Assembly: GCA_003254905.1 (NCBI GenBank)
Contig: QANU01054017.1
Coordinates: 559,845 to 623,844 of the forward strand
Origin: Nissolia schottii
Taxonomy: Eukaryota; Streptophyta; Magnoliopsida; Fabales; Fabaceae
DNA length: 64,000 nucleotides
Reading direction: 5' to 3'
The notes beneath the pieces were generated by a model that saw only the letters and a program-made list of their open reading frames with translations, searched no databases and was not told the DNA's origin. A program made the translations under genes and the position numbers. Shown here piece after piece: positions 49,706 to 59,232 of the stretch. Position 1 is the first letter of the stretch. Each line of letters starts with the position of its first letter.

Positions 49706-52084
49706 TCCCTGGAGTCACCTCAGTCACAGATCAGTTTGGAAAACATTTGCTAAGGTTTATGCCCCAGGCCGCTCAGCACCTTAGGCATGACTAAGGTTCC
49801 TCCTTTGTTTTCTTGTAGTTCTGGGGCTTCACCACAACTTCCAACAGTCACCACATAGTCATATCCAGCTCAAAAAACATAGCAAAGTCATCTACCTATC
49901 CTTAACATAGCAGTTCTAGCATAAGACCTGATATGAGCATACAAGCAAAACAGGCACATAGAGGCCACCAAGGAGGTGAGCAAGCTTAGGATTACCCACT
50001 TTCTTGGAGGATTAGAGATGGTTAGGAGGTTAGAAAAGAGGTTCCTAGAGTGTTGTGCTTCCCTGACAAGCTTCCTGCGTCTTTCTGGCAGCATAATAAC
50101 AGGGTCTCCAAGCGGAACGAATTTTGAGCAGAGACTTGGGGAGAATGAGAAAATATGAAAATGAAGCCATGGAGGGGGCTACTCATAGGCCCAAGGACGA
50201 AATGGTCTTGGCCATTTATGTCCACATATTTATTTTGCAAAAGAAAAAGGAAAAAGAAATTAAATTAAGTGGATAAGAATGATGACTAAGCTCCTAGTCA
50301 TCTTTGACTTTGACCAAGAATACTTGGTCCATATTAGGAGAGAGAAAACATGAGAGAGGCAGATTGGGCTGGCCGTGGGGCCCACTTTCCAATCCTGTTT
50401 GATCGTGTTTTATTGTACGCTGTCCGGGTACTTCACGTACGACCGTCTGGAAAATGTTCTGGTCATCTTTCCATGATCTCTTAATTTTCCTAGTGAGGAT
50501 TTGGGGCTATTCTAAGGTATTTGTAATCTTTTCCTTTGTAAATGTTTGGTTTCTAGAGACTTTAGACTCTCAGTTAAACTCTGGTAACCAAAAGGAACTG
50601 ATCTAGTGTCTGCAGAATTATTCGAAACTGAACAGAACTCCATTTTTCCGATAGTTTAGATTTACTGTCTAATTCTAAGGGTCAAGAGGAATCATTTAAG
50701 TGTCCTTAGAATTTTGAGAAACTAAATAGATTAATTTTTACAGACACTTTTGTCCTAAGGATTCAAGCTTCTATATCTTTAACTTATACAAAAAGATACT
50801 TCTCCTGTGAAATCTTTGCTAAGGGAAAAGTGAGATGTTACAGTAACCACTAGAATAACTATCGTGAAGTGCACTGGATATTTAGCGGCAGTTCTAACCG
50901 CCGCGAATATTTAAATTTGAATTTTTGTTTTATTTAGCGGCGGTTCTAAATCGCCACTTGTTTAAAAATTCTAAAAAAAAGATTGCAGTTATTTTGCAGC
51001 GGTTTGCAACCGCCGCTAAATACAACAATATTTAAAAAAATTGTGGTTTTGTTTATATGCCTCAAACAACCACGACATATCCTTCAAAGCAACAAGCAAC
51101 AATAATAGAAATTCCACTTGTAATGAGAATCATCTCGACAAATTAGAGCTACCAAGAAAGATATTTAATTTGGTGATAGAATTTAGTAATTTAAGATTTA
51201 ATAGTCCTCCAAGAGTGAGCAAACTGCTCATTTCACATATAAAAAGTTAGCAATTCTGCATAGGAAATTTCTGCATAATTATGGCCTGCTATTACCATCT
51301 CAAAAGCTACTATGAATCAAGACATGCTTAAACTAGCACTATAAATTCAAAATTTGATTTCAATGTTCCTTATTGGAGTGGTTTTTGACATTTCTATGAA
51401 GTTTCTATCTTTATTCCTTGAAACTGAACATAACAGTTGAAACCCGTGTCAACATTTTTTTTCCCTAGATAGGAACAAGAGGCAGAGAATATCAAGGAAA
51501 ATAGAGTATAAGTTCTGGGCAAAGTCAGGTAATGAGAAATCTAAAGAAACCAGAACAATGCTTGGAAGGATTAAATTACTGACACAAGCATCATCAAAAT
51601 TAGCATCATAATACTCCATTATCTCTTCACTGACATAATAGACTAAAACATTATAAGAGAAGACCAGCCACCCGAGGCTTTAACATAGCATACTGACGTA
51701 GCCTATTCACCCTTTGGGAGGAAATTTTCACCATCATAACAACAAATCTCAAAACAAGAGACCCAACTCCTAAAATCCTAATCCCCCAACTCAAAACTTA
51801 TCCCACATTTAACCCTATCACCAGAAGTTCCCATGTACCTTTCTTCCCATACCACACACCTACACCCAAACTCACCCACTAACACCACATTAACCTCGAC
51901 AACAATGGAGAAAAAAATAGCGACCAAGAGAGGAAAAAAAAGAAATGCACACAACAAAATATAAAAGCTATAGAGAAAGTACATACCTGATGAAGTATGA
52001 AACAAGTGTATATACATGGCATTACCATTGCAGTAAAAGAAGCTGCAGAAGAGGTTCAGGAGCTCTCTGCAGTGCTAGTTCAGG

Positions 52085-52667
52085 AGCTTACTAGCCGAGG
52101 AGCACCTCCCATCACCCTGGACAGCTTAACTTCCACAACCCCGCCATCATGTGCCTAGATACGTCACATGGTATCATAAACAATGAAATGTGCACGCATG
52201 TAATTTTTACTAGTCACACATGAAAGAATAATTAAACAAAAAGGAAAATAAGTTGGGAGAAATTAAGAAGAAAAATATCAGAATTTAACTTTATATGCCT
52301 CAACTCAATTGGCATTTTACCTTGTGCCAGACCTTAAGGCCTTCCTTTTCTATTATGATAATATATCCATCTCATATTTGACTTAAATTCAACTAAATAT
52401 CCCTTTACATACTTAACCAAAGAGGAAATAGCAACTGTAGTTAAGCTATAGCTAATGATAGCTTATCCCTTTATTGTAGCCATGTTATGCAATAGTTTTT
52501 TTTTTTAATCTTCACGAATTATTGAACAAACTGACAAAATGGAGTTAGCTAAAGACAAAAAATGGTACTTTTAAACTTAGCTTGGGTACAAGGTCGAGTG
52601 AGTTTGGCCCATGGTCAGCACTCCAAATTATGAGCAATCCATCACTAGCACCCGAAACCAAAAGAGC
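52085..52667 (-). pseudogene. Captured two-exon fragment of a WD40 gene (TWD40-2 type)
   Basis: Minus-strand exon A (52569-52667, 33 codons) reads ALLVSGASDGLLIIWSADHG, then PNSLDLVPKLSLK, and ends before GTACC. Exon B starts at 52154 after CTAG, reads AHDGGVVEVKLSRVMGGAPR, then LVSS, then stop. The two join in frame as SLK-AHDGG, so the original intron was captured. I recognise this as the WD40 part of the TPLATE-complex subunit TWD40-2 (At5g24710 type), where SLKAHDGGVV and LSRVxGGAPQL are conserved. Only about 55 codons remain, so it is not a functional gene. The family is recalled from memory and was not searched. Confidence 0.6.
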
Positions 52668-53537
52668 CTGAAAGCAAACAAAAAAACTGAAACTTCACAC
52701 CAAAGTATCAAAACAACACCTTCCGAGCACAAAACCCATACATAGAGATAATCAACGGTGCAAAACCTGCACGTGCATTTAACAAGATTTACTAGCGAAT
52801 GCAATTTCTTAACAAACAAACTATATTCTTGACCACAATGCTATTGCAAAATGCAACTTCTGCAAATAGTGTTGGAACAGTAATGCTAAAACATACAAAT
52901 GTAATCTAAATAAATAAGAACAAGAAGATAAGAGAGACTCTTATAGCAAGGCATCAGTAATATCGATAATTCAGAAGTATATATCTCAAAAGGGCCCACC
53001 TTGAAGCCTTCAATGTATATTCACAATATGAACAAATAAAAAAATTGCAATGACTTCAGGGTTCGTCGACATTTTCTAAGAACATAAGAATACTAAGACC
53101 CTTGAGGATCCTTTACTTGTAATTTTTAATTCAATATGATTAGCAGTTTAGAATTAATGATTTATTGCTTACAAGTTACTGTGTAGATAACTTCCTTTCA
53201 TTTTGAAAGGGTCTCCTTCATAAATCTTCCCTTCAAAAGAAAACACAAGCAATTCTTGCTAATTGAGCATGAAATAGTAGCAAAGCTTGCATTCTAGGAA
53301 AGTTTTGCTGACAGGAACAATATTATGGCTGATGATAATAAACTAATCATAAGCAATTGTGCATGATTGAATATCTTTTCACTACTAAGTATAAAATAGT
53401 TTGGTAAACACGGATAGTTAGTTACTTTATTAAAATAACAGTGACACTTCCATACAAAGAATGCCAAAAGTAGAGAGGAATGAGTGAAATCCAAGGGAAT
53501 GATGCAAAATTGAACAATGCATTGGGACATGACATAC

Positions 53538-53621
53538 CTTATGGTGCTCGTGGTTGAATTGGAAGCCCATGAGGGCCTTGACGAGGGCGCTCTTACTGTC
53601 GGACTGGTGGCTGATGAGGTC
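53538..53621 (-). pseudogene. Possible second captured exon fragment, unassigned
   Basis: One minus-strand frame reads DLISHQSDSKSALVKALMGF, then QFNHEHHK, and ends at a strong donor (AAG|GTATGT). The frame upstream is broken. I do not recognise the source gene. A chance open frame is the alternative. Confidence 0.3.
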
Positions 53622-54998
53622 TTGGTGCCATTATGGCTGTCACCCTTCGACGTACCCGATTTTCTATTGTTAGATAAATTGAGTGCCACCCAACCCAACT
53701 CGGTCCCGTCGCTTCGCGTCTCGTCGGAGTCCCTCTTGCAGAGCTCCTGTCGCCACACTGGGAAAGAGAGAACAGAGAGAAACAAACCATTCAAAAATAG
53801 AGAGACCATAGTTAGGGTTTCTAATTTTACCTTTTTGAAAATTAGGGCAAAATGAAGCAAGCTGGGCTAGGTCAAGCGCCATTGGGCTGGCCAAAAATGC
53901 TAGAAATTGATGCTTGTCAGTGTTCTTCACCGTTCGCACTAAAAAAAACAAATCTAGCCTCTTTGTGTCGTGATGGAAGGGGATGAGGTGGTTGCCGCTG
54001 CGAGTGGTGGTGGGATAGGTGGTGCGGCAGTGGAGCGTACTGGGGTTGGGAGAAAGAGAGCTAAAGTAATAAGGTTCTGTTAATGAAGGACATTTTATAT
54101 GTTCTTTCTTTTTTCTAATTTCCTCTTTCTCTTTTTTTTCCTTTTCTTTCTTTTTTTTTTTTAATTATGAACCGCCGCAAAGTGTTTACATTCCATGGCA
54201 GTTACATCAAATTGTGATTATATGTCTTTGATTAATGAAATAGTGGCGGTTGGGTCAAACCGCCAGTAACTGACCGTAGTGAGTGGAGCTTGTGGAATGA
54301 GGGTATAATTAGAAATGCATTTAGCTACAATTTTAAATGTATTTACTCACATTTTAAAAGCGTGACTAAAGACAAATGTTTTATCATAATCCACCAAGTG
54401 CACCAAGTACCAAATTTATAAGGTGCATGTAGGCCTTGATGTATATTTGTTATGATGATTGTGCCTTTCTTGTGTTGAAGCATGTTAAGTTTCACATTAA
54501 AAATGATATGACCAAGATCATTAACTTTAATGTTAAAAAGAGAAAATGGTTACATAAGTTGTTATGAATGCTAAAATACATTTTTCATGGGATGGAGGGG
54601 ATATTCGTGGGTAGCCCAATATCAAACACGCGAATGACACTAGCTATCTTATCACACTCCACTTGCAAGTTGCAGCCACTTTCCCAAGCTTTAGAGAACT
54701 TGTGTGTCTCTCCCACCTCACGTGCATGATTAGGGGTGCACACGTGTCGGGTCGGGTAGGACCCGCCCGTGTCACAGACCCGACCCGACGTCCGGCGGGC
54801 GGGTCGGGTCGGGTAAAAAAATGGAATTTTTTTATGGGTACCCGCCAGACCCGCCACCCGCCCGGGTCGGGTAGGTTTTGGCGGGTCGGCGGGTGACCCG
54901 CCCTCTTTTTTTTAAAAAAAAAAACCCACAGCAACACAGCCCAACCCCACAGCCTGCCCCCACAAACACAGGCCCACACACAGCCCACACACACAGAG

Positions 54999-55010
<12 letters not shown>

Positions 55011-55041
<31 letters not shown>
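55011..55041. repeat. CA microsatellite inside the hAT element
   Basis: About 15 CA units, preceded by a TC run. Confidence 0.9.
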
Positions 55042-55044
<3 letters not shown>

Positions 55045-55228
55045 CAACAAAATTAGGGGTTGCTGCGGGGGTAAAAGGCGAAGCCGCGAAGGCGCGGAGG
55101 CGAAGGCGGCGCGGAAGGGACAGGGGCGAAGCCACGAAGGCGCGGAGGGGACGGGGGCGAGGACGAACGGCGATGGCGGCAGAGATTAGAGATTTAGGTT
55201 TTGTTGATTTGGGGGAAATGGGATCTGA

Positions 55229-55545
55229 GAGATGAAGATGAGAGGAGAGAAGGAACCCGAGGAGGAGGAAGAGGGAGAGGATGGGTCGCGGAGAGAGGCG
55301 AGGAAAGTGAGGAGCCGGACGGCGGCGAGGAAGGTGGAAGACGAATGGGAAGGGAAGGCTGTGAGTGTGCTGTGCGAGAGATGAGGATGAGAGGAGATCA
55401 GAAGGAAACCGAGGAGGAGGAAGAGGGAGAGGATGGGTCGCGGACGGCGGCGAGGAAGGGGAGGAGGCGGACGACGGCGAGGAAGGTGAGGAGGTGGACG
55501 GGAAGGGAAGGCTGTGAGGGGGGCGTGGCAGTGTGCTGTGCATGA
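55229..55545. repeat. Tandem duplication of about 150 bp inside the hAT element
   Basis: Two copies (about 55229-55378 and 55381-55542) share GATGAGAGGAGA, CGAGGAGGAGGAAGAGGGAG, AGGATGGGTCGCGG and GGGAAGGGAAGGCTGTGAG. The second copy has small indels. Confidence 0.7.
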
Positions 55546-55797
55546 AGTGAAGTGAATTAAATAGAAATAAGATAGGAAAGGAAGAGGAAAGGAGTAGGTA
55601 AATAATAATAATAATAATAATATATGTGGCGGGTAGGCGAGTAGGCGGGTCGGGTCAGATTCAAGAATTTGAATCCGAGACTCGACCCGTCTCAGTGAAC
55701 GGATTTGGCGGGTCTGACTCGCCGAACCCGACCCGCGCGGGTCGGATTTGGCGGATCGGCGGGTTGGGTACGACCCGTGTTCACCCCTATGCATGAT

Positions 55798-56716
55798 CAG
55801 TCCAAGTTTTGTTACGAATTGAAATATTCCAAAATAATATACAAGGCTTGGGAAAAAATGTGGCAGCAAAGGTGAGAGCGTGGGAGATGGAGTGTTGAGA
55901 CTTTTTCTGCTAACCCAATCAATTGCTATTTATTAATTATAATAATGTCAGTTAGACTACCGAACTTAGAGTTTAGTTCGCAATGTAAGAAAATTAGGAA
56001 AAAAGCAAAAGAAACAGAGTGGGCATATTGATATATAGAGATAGATATACAATTATTTATACGAGAGACATATTTCTCTATGCATGCCTAAATGTACATA
56101 ACGTTCGCCTCAAGCGGTGCTGCGGGTTGGGTGGGGTGGGGTGGGGTGCCTCTACACGTCGTTTGATAATTGATATATATGGCCAAAATTACCCGTACAT
56201 TTGAGAGCGACTGCTATAACGTCACTTTTCTTGTTCTACAAACTCAAATAAAATGAATGCACAGCCCAACAAACTCACTCTAATTCAACCACTTTTAACA
56301 CAAATTATAATTGCAATAGGTCTTTTATGTTAAGTTTTATAGGTAAGTAAAAGTCGCACAAAAATTTAAATCAATTGGGTGGGTGAGAGGCAGGATTTTC
56401 AGTTTTGAGGGCTACTCTGTTTTGTATTTCGTGGAAGTTTCTTCAATCTTTTTCTTCTCTTAATTAATTTGATATTTCTTTCTTTAGTAATTGGGATATA
56501 TGTGATTTTTTAAAAAAATATTATTTAGGATAAATCTGCCCCAGTTCATTTTGAGATTTGGGTGCAGTTTGGTGTGATATTTAATTAAAAGCGGTTTGCT
56601 TTTTACAATTGTATGTTGGCTTTGGTTATTTCATCTCAAACCTAAAAAAAATTTATCAATCAAAGTTGTTTGAGGTGGTAAGTGTCTTTAATTATAAATT
56701 TTAAATAAGTTTTAAA
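55798..56716. other. Spacer between hAT and Mutator-like elements
   Basis: A GGGGT pentamer repeat lies at about 56130-56148. No gene is seen. Confidence 0.45.
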
Positions 56717-59232
56717 GGATCATAGTTTGATGAGAATAGTAATTGTTTCTCATTGGTGAGAATTTGGAGTGAGCCAATAAAATAGAGACATGGAATTGGT
56801 TTATAAAGAGAGATTTCTTCTTTTTTTTTTTTTTTTTTGTCTTTTCTTAAAAGGGTAATTTTGTCTTTTTAAACTTAAGCAAATCATATTTTTAAAAAAT
56901 TTTAAAAAGGGAAATCAGATTATAACTATTAAATTGTTGATTTCATTTTTTAATTTTAAATCTAACTATCATTAATGAAAATATATTTTTTATTTAAAAA
57001 AGAAGACCACAAGATTGAATACAAAGTTTCTCTTCTTAAAAAATATATTTTTTTATAGCATAAAAAAATATTTTAGTATAAAGATCTTTTTGATATTAAA
57101 GAATAAAGATCTATTAATATTTGAATCAAATATATGTTAATTTTACATTCAAATAAAATTATGTAACAAGACAACTAGCCTTTCTATATTAATTTTTTTA
57201 TATGATGTATTAACAATATAAAATTTTTTACCAGATCAACTAATTAATTCATTTCATTTAAATAACCTTTTAAGGAGTTAGTGTGATAGTAAACTCTTTT
57301 ACAATTAATTAAATTTTTTTTACGCATGACACTTTGCCTTAAAGCTAAACAAAATATTATTTTTTTTAAAGAAAAAAAAAAACAGAATCACTCTTCACTC
57401 GCCAGCCCTCTCCTCTCCCCTTTCCTCCCCCTTCCTCTATGACCACCACGAGCACCAACCACCCACCCTGCCGCCGTCACTCCACATTGCATCCTCTTAG
57501 GCGCCACCTCCGGTTTCCTCTTCGTCCACTCCACCTTCTGGCATTCTAGATACCGCCCCTCTGCTGCCCCCACCTTGCATCACCTCATCAGCACCGCCAT
57601 GTGAGAGTCTAGCAGCACCGCTGACCACAACAGCAACGAGGTCGACGTCATGAAGAGGAAACAACATAGATTGCATGAGTCCCTTTTTCACGACATCAAC
57701 AAACTCGCGGATCTTTAGCCATCGCAAGTAACTCCTCATATCTGAGATGGATGAGGTGGATCTAACTTTGTACTATAGCGGAGCCAAAGCTTGGCGGCAC
57801 AAACCAATAATGGCGGCAAAAAGGACGGCAGGGAGAGTAGGAAGAAGAAGATCCATGTTTTGGGGTTCTATTTTTTTTTTCCTTATAAAATTATTGTTGA
57901 TTTGATGAGTTCTTCCAATGATTTTTTTTTTGTTTTTAATTTTTTCCCTGTAATAACAATATTCATGATTGTTAATAGTTTCCTTTTGATTGTTTGGATT
58001 TGTTTAATTTGATATGGCTTGTGGTTGTTTTGATGGTGGTGATGTTGGTGGTGGAATGAAGCTTAGAGAAGAAGGGAATGATTTTTGGGTAGAAGGGTTG
58101 AAGCGAATGATAATGGATGGTGGTAGAAGGAGAGGGTTAGAGAGGAAGAAAATGGGCGGCAATGACAGCGGCAGAGCAGCGATCGAGGTGGTGGCCATTA
58201 ATTTCAGTTTAAGTGAGGCTCGAACCCAAAACTTCTGTCATTCAAACCAATGTCTTATCCACTAGATTAGCATTACTTTTTGTAACATTTTATGCAATCA
58301 TATTAATTAATATAATTTTTTTAAAGAAACCATAATCTAAATAATCTCTAGGACTCTCTCACACTCTCATCTCAGAATAATGTTTTTGCTAACATTTTCC
58401 TTTTTGTTTTTTATTGGTCAAATGTCATATATTCTGTTTATGATCTTATTATCACATACTAAGCAAGAGAATTGGTAATATACATAACAAAGTTGAGCAA
58501 ACTTTTTTGGGATATGAATTTTTGTTTCTTAATGATAAATAAAATCAATGGATGAAACCCCACCAGCTTGCAATTTTAAAATTTCAATTCTTTATTGAAA
58601 ATGTCTTTTTGATTCATATTGAATTTATACATTCTTCCTTGTTATATAATAAATGTTATATATTCAGTTAAACTCTCTCCATTCTCTCAAGAAATACCTT
58701 TATATATATATTAGTTTTTTCCTTTAGAATATTATTATATTAAGAAATTAAATTCTTAACAAAAATAATACTTTATTATGATTATTTTTGAAAAATTAAA
58801 AATTACATATTTTATTTTATTTTAATATTTATTTCTTATTATTTTATGATAAAAATTACACAGGCAGGTCTATCACTGATATATGATATTTTACCAACAA
58901 AAAATAAAAAGAAAAATGCCAGCAAAACTCTCTCACATTATTCAAATGAGATGAGAGTGTGAGTGTGGGAGATTTGTTAATATTAATAAAATATATTTTT
59001 ATTAATGATGTTAGATTTAAAATTAACAATAAAATTAACAATTTAATAATTATAATTTGATTTCCTTTTTTAAAAAAATTAAAAAATATGATTTACTTAA
59101 ACTTGAAAAGACAAAATTGTCTTTCTAAAAAAGAATTCTCTCAAGGAGTCAATTTTACATGTCTTTATTTATTGGCTCACTCCGAATTCTCACATACGAG
59201 AAACAATTATCATTCTCATCGTAGAATGATCC
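56717..59232. mobile_element. Mutator-like element with long terminal inverted repeats
   Basis: The outer 270 or so bases on each side are inverted relatives. Read inward, the left has GATGAGAATAGTAATTGTTT and GGAGTGAGCCAATAAA and the right has GATGAGAATGATAATTGTTT and GGAGTGAGCCAATAAA. Both start GGATCAT. Flanking 9-base strings are AAGTTTTAA and AAGTTCTTA, a degenerate duplication. Long TIRs with a 9-base TSD are typical of MULEs. The interior (57380-58270) is GC-richer, codes low-complexity frames and ends in a tRNA-like block. No transposase is seen. Confidence 0.7.
58213..58272 (-). other. tRNA-like sequence with pol III A and B boxes
   Basis: On the minus strand: GCTAATCTAGTGGATAAGAC (A-box-like TAGTGGATAAG), then about 20 bases, then GGGTTCGAGCC, a canonical B box (GGTTCGANNCC). 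The arm structure is too degenerate for a working tRNA. It could be a SINE head or a tRNA pseudogene carried within the MULE. Confidence 0.5.

Larger units (their letters stand above)
48171..50842. mobile_element. Solo LTR (or LTR-like insertion) inside the CACTA element
   Basis: The insertion starts TGTAACAC and ends GATGTTACA, the TG...CA inverted ends of an LTR. It is flanked by the perfect 5-base duplication GTAAC (48166-48170 and 50843-50847). The length is 2672 bases. No gag, protease, reverse transcriptase, primer-binding site or second LTR copy is seen, so a solo LTR of a Ty3-type retrotransposon is the best reading. It is much less AT-rich than its surroundings. Confidence 0.7.
48028..54281. 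mobile_element. CACTA transposon (non-autonomous) with 3-bp TSD
   Basis: The left end is CATTACAAGAAAAATAGC, a variant of the common plant CACTA terminus CACTACAAGAAAA. The right end is CTGACCGTAGTG. AGT flanks both sides (48025-48027 and 54282-54284), fitting the 3-bp CACTA target. Subterminal repeats such as GCGGCGGTTCTAA, CCGCCGC and GGCGGTTTG are seen near 48090-48165, 50885-51020 and 54170-54270, inside both ends. An LTR insertion (48171-50842) interrupts the left part. No transposase is evident. The interior carries captured gene fragments. Confidence 0.7.
47089..54441. mobile_element. Probable Mutator-like element, host of a nested CACTA element
   Basis: The left end GGCAATAGCTTATATGCACC and the right end (GGTGCATGTAGGCC, 54422 onward) match the ends of the Mutator-like element at 8502-9590. 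Removing the CACTA insertion leaves about 1.1 kb, the size of that element. The interior 47200-47480 is Pro/Ser-rich in translation like its relative, and the right side shares a region with GCATTTAGCTAC and CATTTTAAAAGCGTG. The TSD is degenerate (about TATAAATTG versus TATATTTGT), so the ends are tentative. Confidence 0.5.
54731..55789. mobile_element. hAT element with perfect 8-bp TSD and internal duplications
   Basis: A 1059-base element has ends TAGGGGTGCACACGTGTCGG and, from the right, TAGGGGTGAACACGGGTCGT. It is flanked by the perfect 8-base duplication TGCATGAT (54723-54730 and 55790-55797). Subterminal DNA is packed with GGGTCGG and GACCCG motifs, forming an extended imperfect palindrome with the other end. 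The GC-rich interior has long chance frames on both strands (up to 299 codons), of low-complexity composition and without a known domain. Confidence 0.85.

Noticed and set aside
53294..53860. 188-codon minus-strand frame in the CACTA interior
   Set aside because: It crosses a likely splice donor and mixes AT-rich and GC-rich parts; it reads as a chance fusion of frames. Only a short part may be exon-derived.
50848..54281. A shorter CACTA element starting at CACTAGAATAAC (50848)
   Set aside because: The CACTA at 50848 directly follows the GTAAC duplication of the LTR insertion, and its flank does not match AGT at the right end. Placing the start at 48028 gives a matching TSD and puts the LTR inside.
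54644..55543. 299-codon minus-strand frame, Ser/Pro-rich
   Set aside because: It lies within a bounded hAT element, crosses microsatellites and tandem duplications, and shows no domain. The GC-rich composition explains the open frame.
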